Below, one piece after another: positions 8,271 through 15,551 of a stretch of 64,000 nt of DNA (position 1 is its first letter; the number at the start of each line of letters is the position of its first letter). The position numbers were made by a program, and so were the translations under genes. Location: the NCBI GenBank assembly GCA_016210045.1, contig JACQUX010000024.1:1-64000 (forward strand), read 5' to 3'. Below the pieces are notes generated by a model that was not told where the DNA came from, made no database searches, and was given only the letters and a program-made list of their open reading frames with translations. The DNA comes from Deltaproteobacteria bacterium. Lineage in GTDB: Bacteria; UBA10199; GCA-002796325; JACPFF01.

Positions 8271-8690
8271 ATGATTGGCTACGTCGCCGCAGCTATCGCA
8301 ACCATCGCTACCGTCGCTACGACCGTCTACACCATCGTGAAGACGGAAGAGGCCGAGGATCGCGCCGAGGCCCAAGAGGCGAAGCAAGAAGATCAGATCA
8401 GCAAACAGGCCAATTTGGAGAAGGCCAACACGGCCGAGGCCGCGACACGGAACCGATTAGCAGCCACGCGCGGGATCTTGCGGATGCTGGACGAGAAAGC
8501 GGGCGTCTCCAGTGAACTGCGCACGGCGGAAAAGAATCCGAAGAAGTTCGCCGGCAAGTACAAGCCGTTTCGTCCTGCAACCGCGCGGGTGGCGGATGTC
8601 GCGACGCAAGACGGTTCGAAATTGGCACAGACATTTAGGGCCCCCGGGGGGGGATTGAGTCCGCGCAATTACGGCACAAAGGCGCATTAA
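8271..8690 (+). CDS. Small membrane-anchored coiled-coil protein, cassette gene 1
   Basis: 139 residues with a good ribosome-binding site (AGAAAGGA, 7 bases before ATG). An N-terminal hydrophobic helix (about residues 3-23) is followed by a long charged Ala/Glu/Gln-rich helix (25-75) likely to form a coiled coil, then a basic Pro-containing tail. The end LAQTF...SPRNYG resembles the ends of the next two proteins (LTQTF...PRFYG and QQRFYG). It is the first of three closely spaced genes (gaps of 33 bp each) between meaB and DUF4160. The pattern recalls internal virion or channel-forming proteins of podophages, but no phage genes are near. No known family recognised. Confidence 0.7.
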   Translation: MIGYVAAAIATIATVATTVYTIVKTEEAEDRAEAQEAKQEDQISKQANLEKANTAEAATRNRLAATRGILRMLDEKAGVSSELRTAEKNPKKFAGKYKPFRPATARVADVATQDGSKLAQTFRAPGGGLSPRNYGTKAH

Positions 8691-8723
8691 CACGGCAACA
8701 CGACACACAAAGGAGAAACGATT

Positions 8724-9299
8724 ATGGGTAGCAGAATAGGCCAGCCACAATCAAACCCACTAGTATGGGGAAAAGTCGCCAAACAGGGCGCCTTTGGCGG
8801 CATCGGCGCTGAAGGTGGGGTGCAGTTCAAGGGGACATTTGACATGAACAAATACCTCGACTCGCTCGGCGATGATCCCGAGACCAAAGGCGCGATCAAG
8901 AACTGGTTGTTGGGCGACCAGAGCTTGCAGTGGGTCGACGCATTGGGTGAGGGATTGATTACCGGTTGGAACGTCGCGAAGGATATCTGGGCCACGACGA
9001 TCCAGCAAGATTTAGTCGATCATCAAATCGACCTCGACGGACGGAAGATGACGTTGGCCGAAAAGGCGGAAGGCGACCAGTACTACTTGGCCAAGACGGG
9101 TCAGGAGTTTCAGTACAACTTAGCGACCAAGGCGCTGGAGCTGAAAGGTCAGCTGTCCAAGGACGCCAAAGAAGTGGAGATCGTCAAGGTGAAGGAAATC
9201 AGTCAGGCGCAGGTCCAGATCGCAAAGAACCAGTCGCTCACGCAGACCTTCCTGCGGCCCCGCTTCTACGGCCGCCCGGTCGGTCCGGTGACGGTGTAA
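8724..9299 (+). CDS. Helical protein with RFYG C-terminal motif, cassette gene 2
   Basis: 191 residues with a strong ribosome-binding site (AAAGGAG). The N-terminal third is Gly-rich (GAFGGIGAEGGVQFKGTF), the middle holds a possible amphipathic helix (LITGWNVAKDIWATTIQQ), and the last ~90 residues are a charged helix. From LELKGQLSKDAKEVEI to RFYG the sequence aligns without gaps, over 46 residues, with the same region of the third gene (LELAGELSTLHKELEI to RFYG). This indicates common ancestry by duplication. No enzymatic motif or signal peptide. Probably acts with its two neighbours as one assembly; function unknown. Confidence 0.7.
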   Translation: MGSRIGQPQSNPLVWGKVAKQGAFGGIGAEGGVQFKGTFDMNKYLDSLGDDPETKGAIKNWLLGDQSLQWVDALGEGLITGWNVAKDIWATTIQQDLVDHQIDLDGRKMTLAEKAEGDQYYLAKTGQEFQYNLATKALELKGQLSKDAKEVEIVKVKEISQAQVQIAKNQSLTQTFLRPRFYGRPVGPVTV

Positions 9300-9332
9300 C
9301 GAAGATCACTCGCGAACGAGAAGGAGAAGATT

Positions 9333-9809
9333 ATGGCACCAGTCAATACCTATCGAGAGCCGGAGATGGAAAGTGCACGCATGGCGGCTGAGTTAGCGAC
9401 ATCGAGCGCGCCGTCTTCGGCGGGAACCTCCAGCGGTCTCAGCGGCGTAGGCATGGCCAACGCGATCGGCGGCGCGGTTTCCAACGTGATGGGACTGCTC
9501 GGCAGTATCTGGCAGATGAAATATCAGGAGCGGATCGCGGAATTGCAAGAACAACTCGCGGACTTCAAGATGGCGAAGGCGGAAGAAGTTCAAGACTTCC
9601 AATTCAAACAGGCCAAGGACGCGCAAACCAGCGTCTACACGGCCGAAACGGCAAAGCTGGAACTGGCCGGCGAGCTCTCGACGTTGCACAAGGAGCTGGA
9701 GATCAAGAAACAACCGCTCTACGCCGAGACGACGGTCGAGTCCGCCAATGAAGCCCTCGCCGCGCGAAATGCGTTACAGCAGCGCTTCTATGGGGAACCG
9801 GTTGCTTAA
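9333..9809 (+). CDS. Helical protein with RFYG C-terminal motif, cassette gene 3
   Basis: 158 residues with a strong ribosome-binding site (AAGGAG, 6 bases before ATG). A Ser/Thr/Ala-rich N-terminus leads into a Gly/Ala-rich weakly hydrophobic segment (GMANAIGGAVSNVMGLLGSI, about residues 40-59). A heptad-like coiled coil from about 65 to 140 follows (RIAELQEQLADFKMAKAEE), and it ends QQRFYGEPVA. The C-terminal half is paralogous to the preceding gene. Similar spacing, start context and ending of all three genes mark them as one unit. The stop at 9809 abuts a GGTGACTGG repeat at 9812. Confidence 0.7.
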   Translation: MAPVNTYREPEMESARMAAELATSSAPSSAGTSSGLSGVGMANAIGGAVSNVMGLLGSIWQMKYQERIAELQEQLADFKMAKAEEVQDFQFKQAKDAQTSVYTAETAKLELAGELSTLHKELEIKKQPLYAETTVESANEALAARNALQQRFYGEPVA

Positions 9810-9811
9810 TG

Positions 9812-9844
9812 GGTGACTGGTGACTCGTGGCTGGTGACTGGGGA
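9812..9844 (+). repeat. GGTGACTGG-type repeat, copy 1
   Basis: A 33-base block made of imperfect GGTGACTGG units. It matches 48858-48890 with one mismatch; a shorter inverted relative lies at 10429-10450. Here it replaces the expected 5' end of the DUF4160 gene. Confidence 0.7.
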
Positions 9845-10088
9845 TGGTTTCCGCGCTACCGCGCTTCAACTGGGAGAGCCCCATCAAACACCACATTTCC
9901 ATGCCTACTATGGCGATGAGGTGGCCGTTTTTGCGATTGAGCCGATTGAATTGCTCGCCGGGACGTTGCCACGTCGGCAACAGCGATTTATTGAGGCATG
10001 GGCGGAATTGCACCAAGAGGAACTGAAAAAAGATTGGGATTTATTGCAACAGGGGCGCAAACCGGTCCCGATTCGCCCATTGGAGTAA
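9813..10088 (+). CDS. DUF4160-like protein, 5' end probably lost
   Basis: The C-terminal 65 residues match the DUF4160 pattern: PHFHAYYGDEVAVF, then a strand-turn ELLAGTLPRRQQRFIEAWAELHQEEL and a W-D-L-x2-(Q/N)-G tail ending in a P-I-x-P-L-E motif. Family members usually begin with a short conserved strand segment (type M-P-x-I-x-x-F-x-G-I-x-I) before the PHFH motif. Here the only in-frame start is a GTG inside the GGTGACTGG repeat, and the first ~25 residues (MTGDSWLVTGDG) are translated repeat. So the gene is either 5'-truncated or reads from a non-native start. It is 2 bp from a DUF2442 gene, its usual partner. Confidence 0.55.
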   Translation: MTGDSWLVTGDGFRATALQLGEPHQTPHFHAYYGDEVAVFAIEPIELLAGTLPRRQQRFIEAWAELHQEELKKDWDLLQQGRKPVPIRPLE

Positions 10089-10090
10089 CG

Positions 10091-10378
10091 ATGCATCCGC
10101 TATACAAAATACACTCCGTCGACGTGCTGTTGCCGTATAGTTTGCGCGTCCGTTTTGACGATCAGACGGAGCAGGTCGTCGATCTGAGCGACGTCTTGTA
10201 CGGCGAACTGTATGGTCCGCTGCGCGATATACAATTATTTACGCAAGTTCGCGTTGACCCGGAAGTCCACACCGTGGTGTGGCCCAATGGCGCAGATTTC
10301 GATCCCGCCGTGTTGCACGATTGGCCGCAATCTCGCCCCCTATTGATCGAGCGGGTCAAAACGTGGCGCTCCACGTAA
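10091..10378 (+). CDS. DUF2442 domain protein
   Basis: 95 residues starting MHPLYKIHSVDVLLPYSLRV; the conserved pattern RFDDQTEQVVDLSDVL, a G-x-L-x-x-L-x-D-x-x-L-F segment (YGPLRDIQLFTQVRV), and VVWPNGADFDPAVLHDW are diagnostic of DUF2442. DUF4160 and DUF2442 genes commonly occur as adjacent pairs and have been discussed as toxin-antitoxin-like partners; their biochemical role is not established. The upstream DUF4160 gene appears damaged, so the pair may no longer be functional. Confidence 0.75.
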   Translation: MHPLYKIHSVDVLLPYSLRVRFDDQTEQVVDLSDVLYGELYGPLRDIQLFTQVRVDPEVHTVVWPNGADFDPAVLHDWPQSRPLLIERVKTWRST

Positions 10379-10439
10379 TCTCCCCGCTTGTCTTGCGTGC
10401 AACCTTTCACTAGCGCGGGAACCATTCCACAGCCACCAG

Positions 10440-11771
10440 TCACCGCTTTTCCCCCCGCAATGAATAGCCGCCGGCGTCGGTGATGTGGACCGGCACGATG
10501 TCGCCGAGCACGCACTCCGTTCCGATAAAGTGCACAATCATATGATGCGTCGTGCGGCCTCGCCAGCGGCCGTCACCCTCATCGCGCGATTCGATCAAGA
10601 CGTCGCGCGTCGTGCCGATGTGCGCGGCATAACGGCGCGTGACGATCGCTTCATTCAGCGCGAAGAGGCGTTGCAAGCGCTCGTCTTTCGTTGCGGGCGG
10701 GACGTCGTCGGGAAGGCGCGCGAACGATTCGGTCCCGGGACGCGGGGAATATTTGAACGCGAAGAGGCCGTCGAATTGGACCGTTTCAACCAGCGACAGC
10801 GTCTCCGCAAAGTCGGCATCGGTCTCGCCAGGAAAGCCGACAATCATGTCGGTCGTAATCGCCAAATCGGGAGCGGCGCCGCGCAACGCGGCGACTTTTT
10901 CCAAATACTGCGCGCGCGTGTAAGCACGGCGCATCCGCCGCAGCACGACGTCCGCACCGGATTGGACCGGGAGGTGAATATGGCGGCAGAGTTTCGCGTT
11001 GTCCCGATACGCGGCCAGCAGGCTATCGTTCACGTCTTTCGGATGCGGACTGGTAAAACGAATGCGTTGAATCGCCGTTTCGACAGCGATCCGCTGTAAC
11101 AACGCGGCGAACGGGATCACGCCGGCGTGGCGGCGATTGCCATAGGTGTTGACGGTCTGGCCCAGCAGCGTCACCTCTCTTACACCACGTTCGACCAAGC
11201 CCTGCACTTCGGAAACGATATCATCCGCGGGTCGACAGACCTCGCGGCCGCGCACTTGCGGCACGATGCAATACGCGCAGTTGCTGTCGCACCCTTTCAT
11301 AATCGTGACGAACGCTGCGGCCGGCGACACGACGCCATCGGCCCACGGCGTGAGATTCAGGAATTGATATTCGTCGACGTCGTTCACAATCTCGAGCGCG
11401 CTGACGTGCCGACGCTCTTGTTCCAATGCGTCGAGCAAGCGCGGCAACGCGGGGATCTGGTCGGGACCGAACAGCAGATCCAGCAGCGGAAAGCGGTCGA
11501 ACAATAATTCTTTTTCCTGCTGCGCCACACAACCGCAGACCCCGACGACTAATTCCGGCCGCGCGGCCTTCAGTTCCGCCGCCCGGCCGATCTCGCTCAT
11601 CGCCTTATGTTCCGCCTTCTCGCGGATGGTGCAGGTGTTGAAGAGGATCAGGTCCGCGTCCGCCATCGCGTCCGTCGGTTGCAAACCGCGCACGGCCAGC
11701 AGCCCCGCGATCTTCCGCGAATCGTGCTCGTTCATCTGACAGCCATACGTTTTAATATAGAAGCGGCGCAT
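10440..11771 (-). CDS. miaB: tRNA-2-methylthio-N6-dimethylallyladenosine synthase MiaB
   Basis: A 443-residue methylthiotransferase. The N-terminal UPF0004 domain has its [4Fe-4S] cysteines at C11 (YGCQMNEHDS), C47 (FNTCTIREKA) and C81 region (GVCGCVAQQ). The radical-SAM motif is C161xxxC165xxC168 (GCDSNCAYC), and a C-terminal TRAM domain covers about 375-435. MiaB adds the methylthio group to i6A37 of tRNAs reading UNN codons, improving decoding. The INTCTIREKAE pattern separates it from MtaB and RimO. It follows the Xer recombinase gene on the same strand with a 39-bp gap. Confidence 0.95.
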   Translation of the reverse strand: MRRFYIKTYGCQMNEHDSRKIAGLLAVRGLQPTDAMADADLILFNTCTIREKAEHKAMSEIGRAAELKAARPELVVGVCGCVAQQEKELLFDRFPLLDLLFGPDQIPALPRLLDALEQERRHVSALEIVNDVDEYQFLNLTPWADGVVSPAAAFVTIMKGCDSNCAYCIVPQVRGREVCRPADDIVSEVQGLVERGVREVTLLGQTVNTYGNRRHAGVIPFAALLQRIAVETAIQRIRFTSPHPKDVNDSLLAAYRDNAKLCRHIHLPVQSGADVVLRRMRRAYTRAQYLEKVAALRGAAPDLAITTDMIVGFPGETDADFAETLSLVETVQFDGLFAFKYSPRPGTESFARLPDDVPPATKDERLQRLFALNEAIVTRRYAAHIGTTRDVLIESRDEGDGRWRGRTTHHMIVHFIGTECVLGDIVPVHITDAGGYSLRGEKR

Positions 11772-11810
11772 GGCCGCGGGACGTAGCAGGCGAACGGGCG
11801 TGGGGTCAAG

Positions 11811-12701
11811 TCACCCGCGCGGATGAAACTTGCGAATCAGTTCCTCTAAGTGTGTCCGGCTGACGTGGGTGTAGATCTGCGTCGTGGCGATATCGGCGTG
11901 GCCGAGCATCGTTTGGACGGAGCGGAGGTCCGCGCCACGTTCCACTAAGTGGGTGGCGAATGAGTGGCGCAACGTATGCGGCGTCACGTTGACTTGCAAG
12001 CCAGCCCGTCGCAACGCGCGTTTGATCACGCGCCATCCATCTTGGCGCGCCAAGCGGCGTCCGCGCTGCGAAAGGAAGACCACGTCACTCTCCCGTCCGT
12101 GCAGCAGCATCGGCCGCGCCGTAGTGAGATACTGTTGCAGCGCCCGCAACGCGACACTCCCCATCGGCACCACGCGTTCCTTGCTCCCCTTGCCGAACGC
12201 GCGCAGATAGCCGCCATCCAGATTGAGTTGCGGCAGCATCAATCCGCAGACCTCCGAAATACGCATTCCGGTGGCGTACAGCAGCTGGAGGACGGCATAG
12301 TCCCGCAGCGCGGCGGCTTTCGCCTCCGTCGGCGGTGCCGCGAGTAATTGGTCCACTTGTGCGATACTGATAGTGCGAGGAAGTCGCTGCAACATCTTCG
12401 GAGGTTCGATTAATTCAGTGGGGTTTTTTTCCAACTGTCGCTCTTTCACCAAGAACTTGCACCACGAACGGATCGCTGTGAGCGTGCGCGCGATCGAACG
12501 CGCGTTGAGTCCTCGGTCGAAACAGTCGGCGAGAAATTGGCGGATATGGTGCGGGCCGAGATTCGTGACGGTCGCAACACGTTGCCGGCGTAAGCTTTCG
12601 TGACACGCGCGCAGATCGCGGCTGTACGCCTCCAATGTATGCGGCGACAGGCGACGCTCCACTTGCAAGTGCAACAAGAAGCGATCGATCAGGGTGTCCA
12701 C
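11811..12701 (-). CDS. xerD: XerC/XerD-type tyrosine recombinase
   Basis: From the GTG at 12701 the protein is 296 residues, the standard Xer length; the frame is open far upstream but that part has no resemblance to the family. An N-terminal SAM-like core-binding domain (FLLHLQVERRLSPHTLEAYSRDL) is followed by the catalytic domain with Arg in ATGMRISEV, HTLRHSFATHL (H-x-x-R), LGHADIATTQIYTHV (His and the nucleophilic Tyr), and the preceding Lys in KGSKERVVP. Xer recombinases resolve chromosome dimers at dif. XerC and XerD cannot be told apart with confidence by eye. No dif-like site was found here. Divergent from the membrane protein at 12732. Confidence 0.9.
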   Translation of the reverse strand: MDTLIDRFLLHLQVERRLSPHTLEAYSRDLRACHESLRRQRVATVTNLGPHHIRQFLADCFDRGLNARSIARTLTAIRSWCKFLVKERQLEKNPTELIEPPKMLQRLPRTISIAQVDQLLAAPPTEAKAAALRDYAVLQLLYATGMRISEVCGLMLPQLNLDGGYLRAFGKGSKERVVPMGSVALRALQQYLTTARPMLLHGRESDVVFLSQRGRRLARQDGWRVIKRALRRAGLQVNVTPHTLRHSFATHLVERGADLRSVQTMLGHADIATTQIYTHVSRTHLEELIRKFHPRG

Positions 12702-12731
12702 GCGGCGGCATTGTATGTTAGGGGCTGCCGC

Positions 12732-13526
12732 ATGTCCACGCTGCAACAGCTCCGCATCGGATTGCGCATCCACGGCGCGGGATGGCGTTTCCTCCGCCGC
12801 CACCGCACGCTCTGGCCTTGGGCCGTTGCCCCGTTCTGCGTGCAGTGTCTGTGTCTCGTGGCGGCGTTGACTATTTTTATAACCCATCGCAGCGAGTTCA
12901 CTGCGGCGGTGCAGTCGTGGTTGCCGCAGCTCGCGACAGGCCCGGGGCCAACGACGTGGGGCTATCTCGTGCAGTACTTGTATGCAATCGCTCATTGGAT
13001 CCTTTTCCTGCTGACCAGCGGCATCACGCTTTTCTTGCTGATCCTCGCAGCCTATCTGGTCGGCTCGCTCTGCGCCGCGCCGCTCAACGAGATCCTGGCC
13101 GAAAAGACCGAGCACTTGGCGACCGGCCGTCCCGAAGCGCCACTCGTTTGGCGCGCCGTGCTCCCCAATGCCTGGCGCTCGATCCGCGTCGAATGCGGCA
13201 AGGCCCTGCTGCTGCTCGGCGTCCCGCTACTGATTCTGCCGCTGCACTTCATTCCACTGATCGGCACGATCCTCGGCACGACACTCTCCGCCCTCTGGAC
13301 CACGTGGGCCACCGGCTTCGCGTTCGTCGATTACCCGCAAAGTTATCGCTATCTCCCATTCCGGACGCGCCTCAAGTTCGCGCGCCGTCACGCGTTGTCC
13401 CTGCTCGGCCTCGGTATCGTCTTCTGGCTCCCCGGCTACCTGCTCCTCGGCACCCCGGCACTGGTCGTCAGCGGGACGTTGTTGTATGGGACGTTGGGAT
13501 CGGCAGCTACTACGGAAGAAAAATAA
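12732..13526 (+). CDS. CysZ/EI24-family membrane protein
   Basis: 264 residues from ATG at 12732. There are four or more hydrophobic segments (about 32-52, 88-122, 168-200, 220-250) and the EI24/CysZ pattern LVGSLCAAPLNEILAEKTE after the second segment. CysZ proteins are sulfate permeases in enterobacteria; in other phyla EI24-domain proteins are often uncharacterised. A tryptophan-rich basic N-terminus (GWRFLRRHRTLWPWAVAP) is typical. No sulfate-assimilation genes are nearby, so the substrate is uncertain. Confidence 0.75.
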   Translation: MSTLQQLRIGLRIHGAGWRFLRRHRTLWPWAVAPFCVQCLCLVAALTIFITHRSEFTAAVQSWLPQLATGPGPTTWGYLVQYLYAIAHWILFLLTSGITLFLLILAAYLVGSLCAAPLNEILAEKTEHLATGRPEAPLVWRAVLPNAWRSIRVECGKALLLLGVPLLILPLHFIPLIGTILGTTLSALWTTWATGFAFVDYPQSYRYLPFRTRLKFARRHALSLLGLGIVFWLPGYLLLGTPALVVSGTLLYGTLGSAATTEEK

Positions 13527-13566
13527 ATTTGACTCATTTGGTCATATTTGTCACACTGCGCATGCG

Positions 13567-13830
13567 ATGAGCAATACGTATTCCATTTATGAAACTAAGA
13601 CGCAGTTCAGCGCGCTGTTGCGCCGCGTGAAAACGGGGAGTGAATTGGTCATTACGGAACACGGCCGTCCCGTCGCCAGACTCGTACCATACCAATCAAA
13701 CGAATCACTTACCGAACGACTGGACCGATTAACGGCCAGCGGCCATCTGCTGCCACGCGCCGCCCGCGCTGCCCGCCCCGGTCCTCGAAAACCCGGAGCA
13801 CTGAAGCGATTTTTTGAGGAACGGGAATGA
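13567..13830 (+). CDS. Phd/YefM-family antitoxin
   Basis: 87 residues. The DNA-binding N-terminal domain has the family pattern YETKTQFSALLRRVKTGSELVITEHGRPVARLVP, and a flexible basic, Pro-rich tail would fold on the toxin. The gene ends ATGA, sharing 4 bp with the VapC-like toxin start. Such antitoxins neutralise the toxin and repress their own promoter together with it. Confidence 0.88.
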   Translation: MSNTYSIYETKTQFSALLRRVKTGSELVITEHGRPVARLVPYQSNESLTERLDRLTASGHLLPRAARAARPGPRKPGALKRFFEERE

Positions 13831-14216
13831 TCGCGTACTACGTCGATTCATCGGTCCTCGTGGGGATTCTTTTTCGTGAGGCCGGCTGGAAGCGGCAGCA
13901 ACGCCGCCTAACCGACGCCGATCGAGTCGTCAGCGCGGCCCTAACCGAAGCCGAAATATATGCCACCGTCACGCGGGAACAACAACCGTTCGCCTTGGCG
14001 ACTGAAATTCTGGAAAGCGTCGCGCTCTGCATCCCGGAGCGTTCACTACGGCCTGAGTATAGCGAAATCTTTGCCTGCGGCTATTGCCGCGGCGCCGACG
14101 CTTGCCATTTAGCCACCGCGCTGTATCTGGATCCGGACCGCTCGGAACTCGTATTCCTCACCAACGATCAACCACAACGCCGCCTCGCCGTGCGACTGGG
14201 GTTGGCGGTCGCATAG
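13827..14216 (+). CDS. VapC-like PIN-domain toxin
   Basis: 129 residues with the acidic PIN residues: D7 (YYVDSSVL), E41 (ALTEAEIYA), D91 (GADACHLATA) and D114 (FLTNDQ). These coordinate Mg for RNase activity; VapC toxins cut tRNA or rRNA. It is translationally coupled to the Phd-type antitoxin. The combination of a Phd/YefM antitoxin and a PIN toxin is a standard type II module. The gene is followed by a palindromic repeat at 14241. Confidence 0.88.
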   Translation: MIAYYVDSSVLVGILFREAGWKRQQRRLTDADRVVSAALTEAEIYATVTREQQPFALATEILESVALCIPERSLRPEYSEIFACGYCRGADACHLATALYLDPDRSELVFLTNDQPQRRLAVRLGLAVA

Positions 14217-14240
14217 GGTCAAAAGGCATCCGGTCGACTC

Positions 14241-14290
14241 AGCCCTCACCCGGCGCTGCGCGCCACCCTCTCCCCGTCGGGGCGAGGGGA
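14241..14290. repeat. CCCTCACCC/CCCTCTCCCC palindromic element
   Basis: CCCTCACCC, a GCGCTGCGCGC inner palindrome, then CCCTCTCCCC-GTC-GGGGCGAGGG. It is the intergenic relative of the elements at 7003, 22613 and 51678. Confidence 0.75.
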
Positions 14291-14351
14291 AAATATGGAA
14301 GTCAGACCAGCTCAGGCAACTTTTCCCGCCTCGCACCGATAATGCCTCCGT

Positions 14352-15491
14352 ATGCATCGCACGCTGCGCCCTTCACATCGTACTGCGCCGATCCGGATTC
14401 ATCTGCCGCCGCTGGCCGAACCATGTGCTGCGCGCCCGTCAGCGCAAACGATGGCCGCCGTAGGCCTGGCGCCGCTGCCTCCAAGCCTCCTGTTTGCGAC
14501 CGCCGGCGCACTGCTCCCCGCATTCTTTTGCAGTCGACCACGCGCACGGCTCGTGGCCGCGATGTGTACTACCGCCGGCACACTCAATGAATGCGTCCTC
14601 GGTAACGGCCTCGTCGCAGGTGCAATCACTTTTCTTCTCGGCGCGGCCGCACTCCGGCTGGCCGAGTCGCTCCCCATCACGCCATTCAGGCAGCACCCCA
14701 CTCCGTCGCTCACCGGCTTCAGCCACTACGTCGATTTGCGCACGCTACCGACCTTGGAATCCGCCCAATGGCGACACGCCGGCTGCCGCCGCCTCATTGA
14801 CGGACTCACCACGACGATCCGTCAGGACGCGACGCTGCAACATTTTTTCCAACTCGCGGACCATTCCAATGCGCTGCTGGAGCAGATTGGCTGGATCCGC
14901 ATCGCCGATCACGCCATTCACGGCGTGCGGAGTGCCGGCGGCGTATTTGCTCCCTTCGAGGGTGTGGTGTTCGGCGGCCGCGACACCGAAGTCATGGCGC
15001 ACGAACTGACTCACGTCTTGCACTTCGCCCGCGTTCGAGCGACGTGCACGTTTCAGGACCTGGCACGCGCCGTCGCAGCGATCGACGCCGACAGCCTCGC
15101 CGCATATCGACCAACCTATGACACCGTGGCCGCGCACCTCCGCAACCACACACCGGAACACGAAATCCCCGCCGCCGTCCGCGATGCCGGAGCGAAATTG
15201 ATTTTCTTGATTGGCGGGAATCGGAACATCGCACACCTCGAGGCGATTGCGACCTATGTCCAGACCCGTTTGCCGCATGACCTCCGCACCCGCACTGGAC
15301 GCCGCTATCTTCGCAGCAACCAATGGCTCTCGCGCTTGCTGGCACCGGTGGCCTGGGCCGGCGGCGTGCTGCACGGCACGGAATACGTTTGCGAAGCTAT
15401 CGGCTTCGGCAGTCGCCACTTCTTCCGCCGCGCGATGCAACTCGGCCCGATCGACGCCTGCCTCGGCCCCCGCACACCCGATCTCCGGTAA
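14352..15491 (+). CDS. Uncharacterised protein with HExxH motif
   Basis: 379 residues. Two hydrophobic N-terminal segments (about 40-60 and 75-105, GAITFLLGAAALRLAES) suggest membrane anchoring. The rest is soluble and contains MAHELTHVLHFAR; HELTH at 217-221 is a zinc-metallopeptidase motif, and Glu or His residues downstream (TPEHE, LEAIATY) could supply the third ligand. No known peptidase family recognised. The first ~33 residues look poor, and an ATG at 14451 (MAAVGLAPLP) is an alternative start. It precedes a lipoprotein that also has an HExxH motif, so the two may act together. Confidence 0.55.
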   Translation: MHRTLRPSHRTAPIRIHLPPLAEPCAARPSAQTMAAVGLAPLPPSLLFATAGALLPAFFCSRPRARLVAAMCTTAGTLNECVLGNGLVAGAITFLLGAAALRLAESLPITPFRQHPTPSLTGFSHYVDLRTLPTLESAQWRHAGCRRLIDGLTTTIRQDATLQHFFQLADHSNALLEQIGWIRIADHAIHGVRSAGGVFAPFEGVVFGGRDTEVMAHELTHVLHFARVRATCTFQDLARAVAAIDADSLAAYRPTYDTVAAHLRNHTPEHEIPAAVRDAGAKLIFLIGGNRNIAHLEAIATYVQTRLPHDLRTRTGRRYLRSNQWLSRLLAPVAWAGGVLHGTEYVCEAIGFGSRHFFRRAMQLGPIDACLGPRTPDLR

Positions 15492-15551
15492 TTTCATCCC
15501 GATTCCCTCAGCGCCCCTGACCGGCTACAATAATTGGCACTGGGGGAATTC

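Noticed and set aside
8271-9809. Prophage remnant
   Set aside because: No capsid, terminase, tail, integrase or lysis genes are near. The resemblance to internal virion proteins is only in general shape.
11811-13115. 434-residue recombinase reading frame
   Set aside because: Only 11811-12701 resembles Xer recombinases, which are about 300 residues long; the rest overlaps the divergent membrane protein gene.
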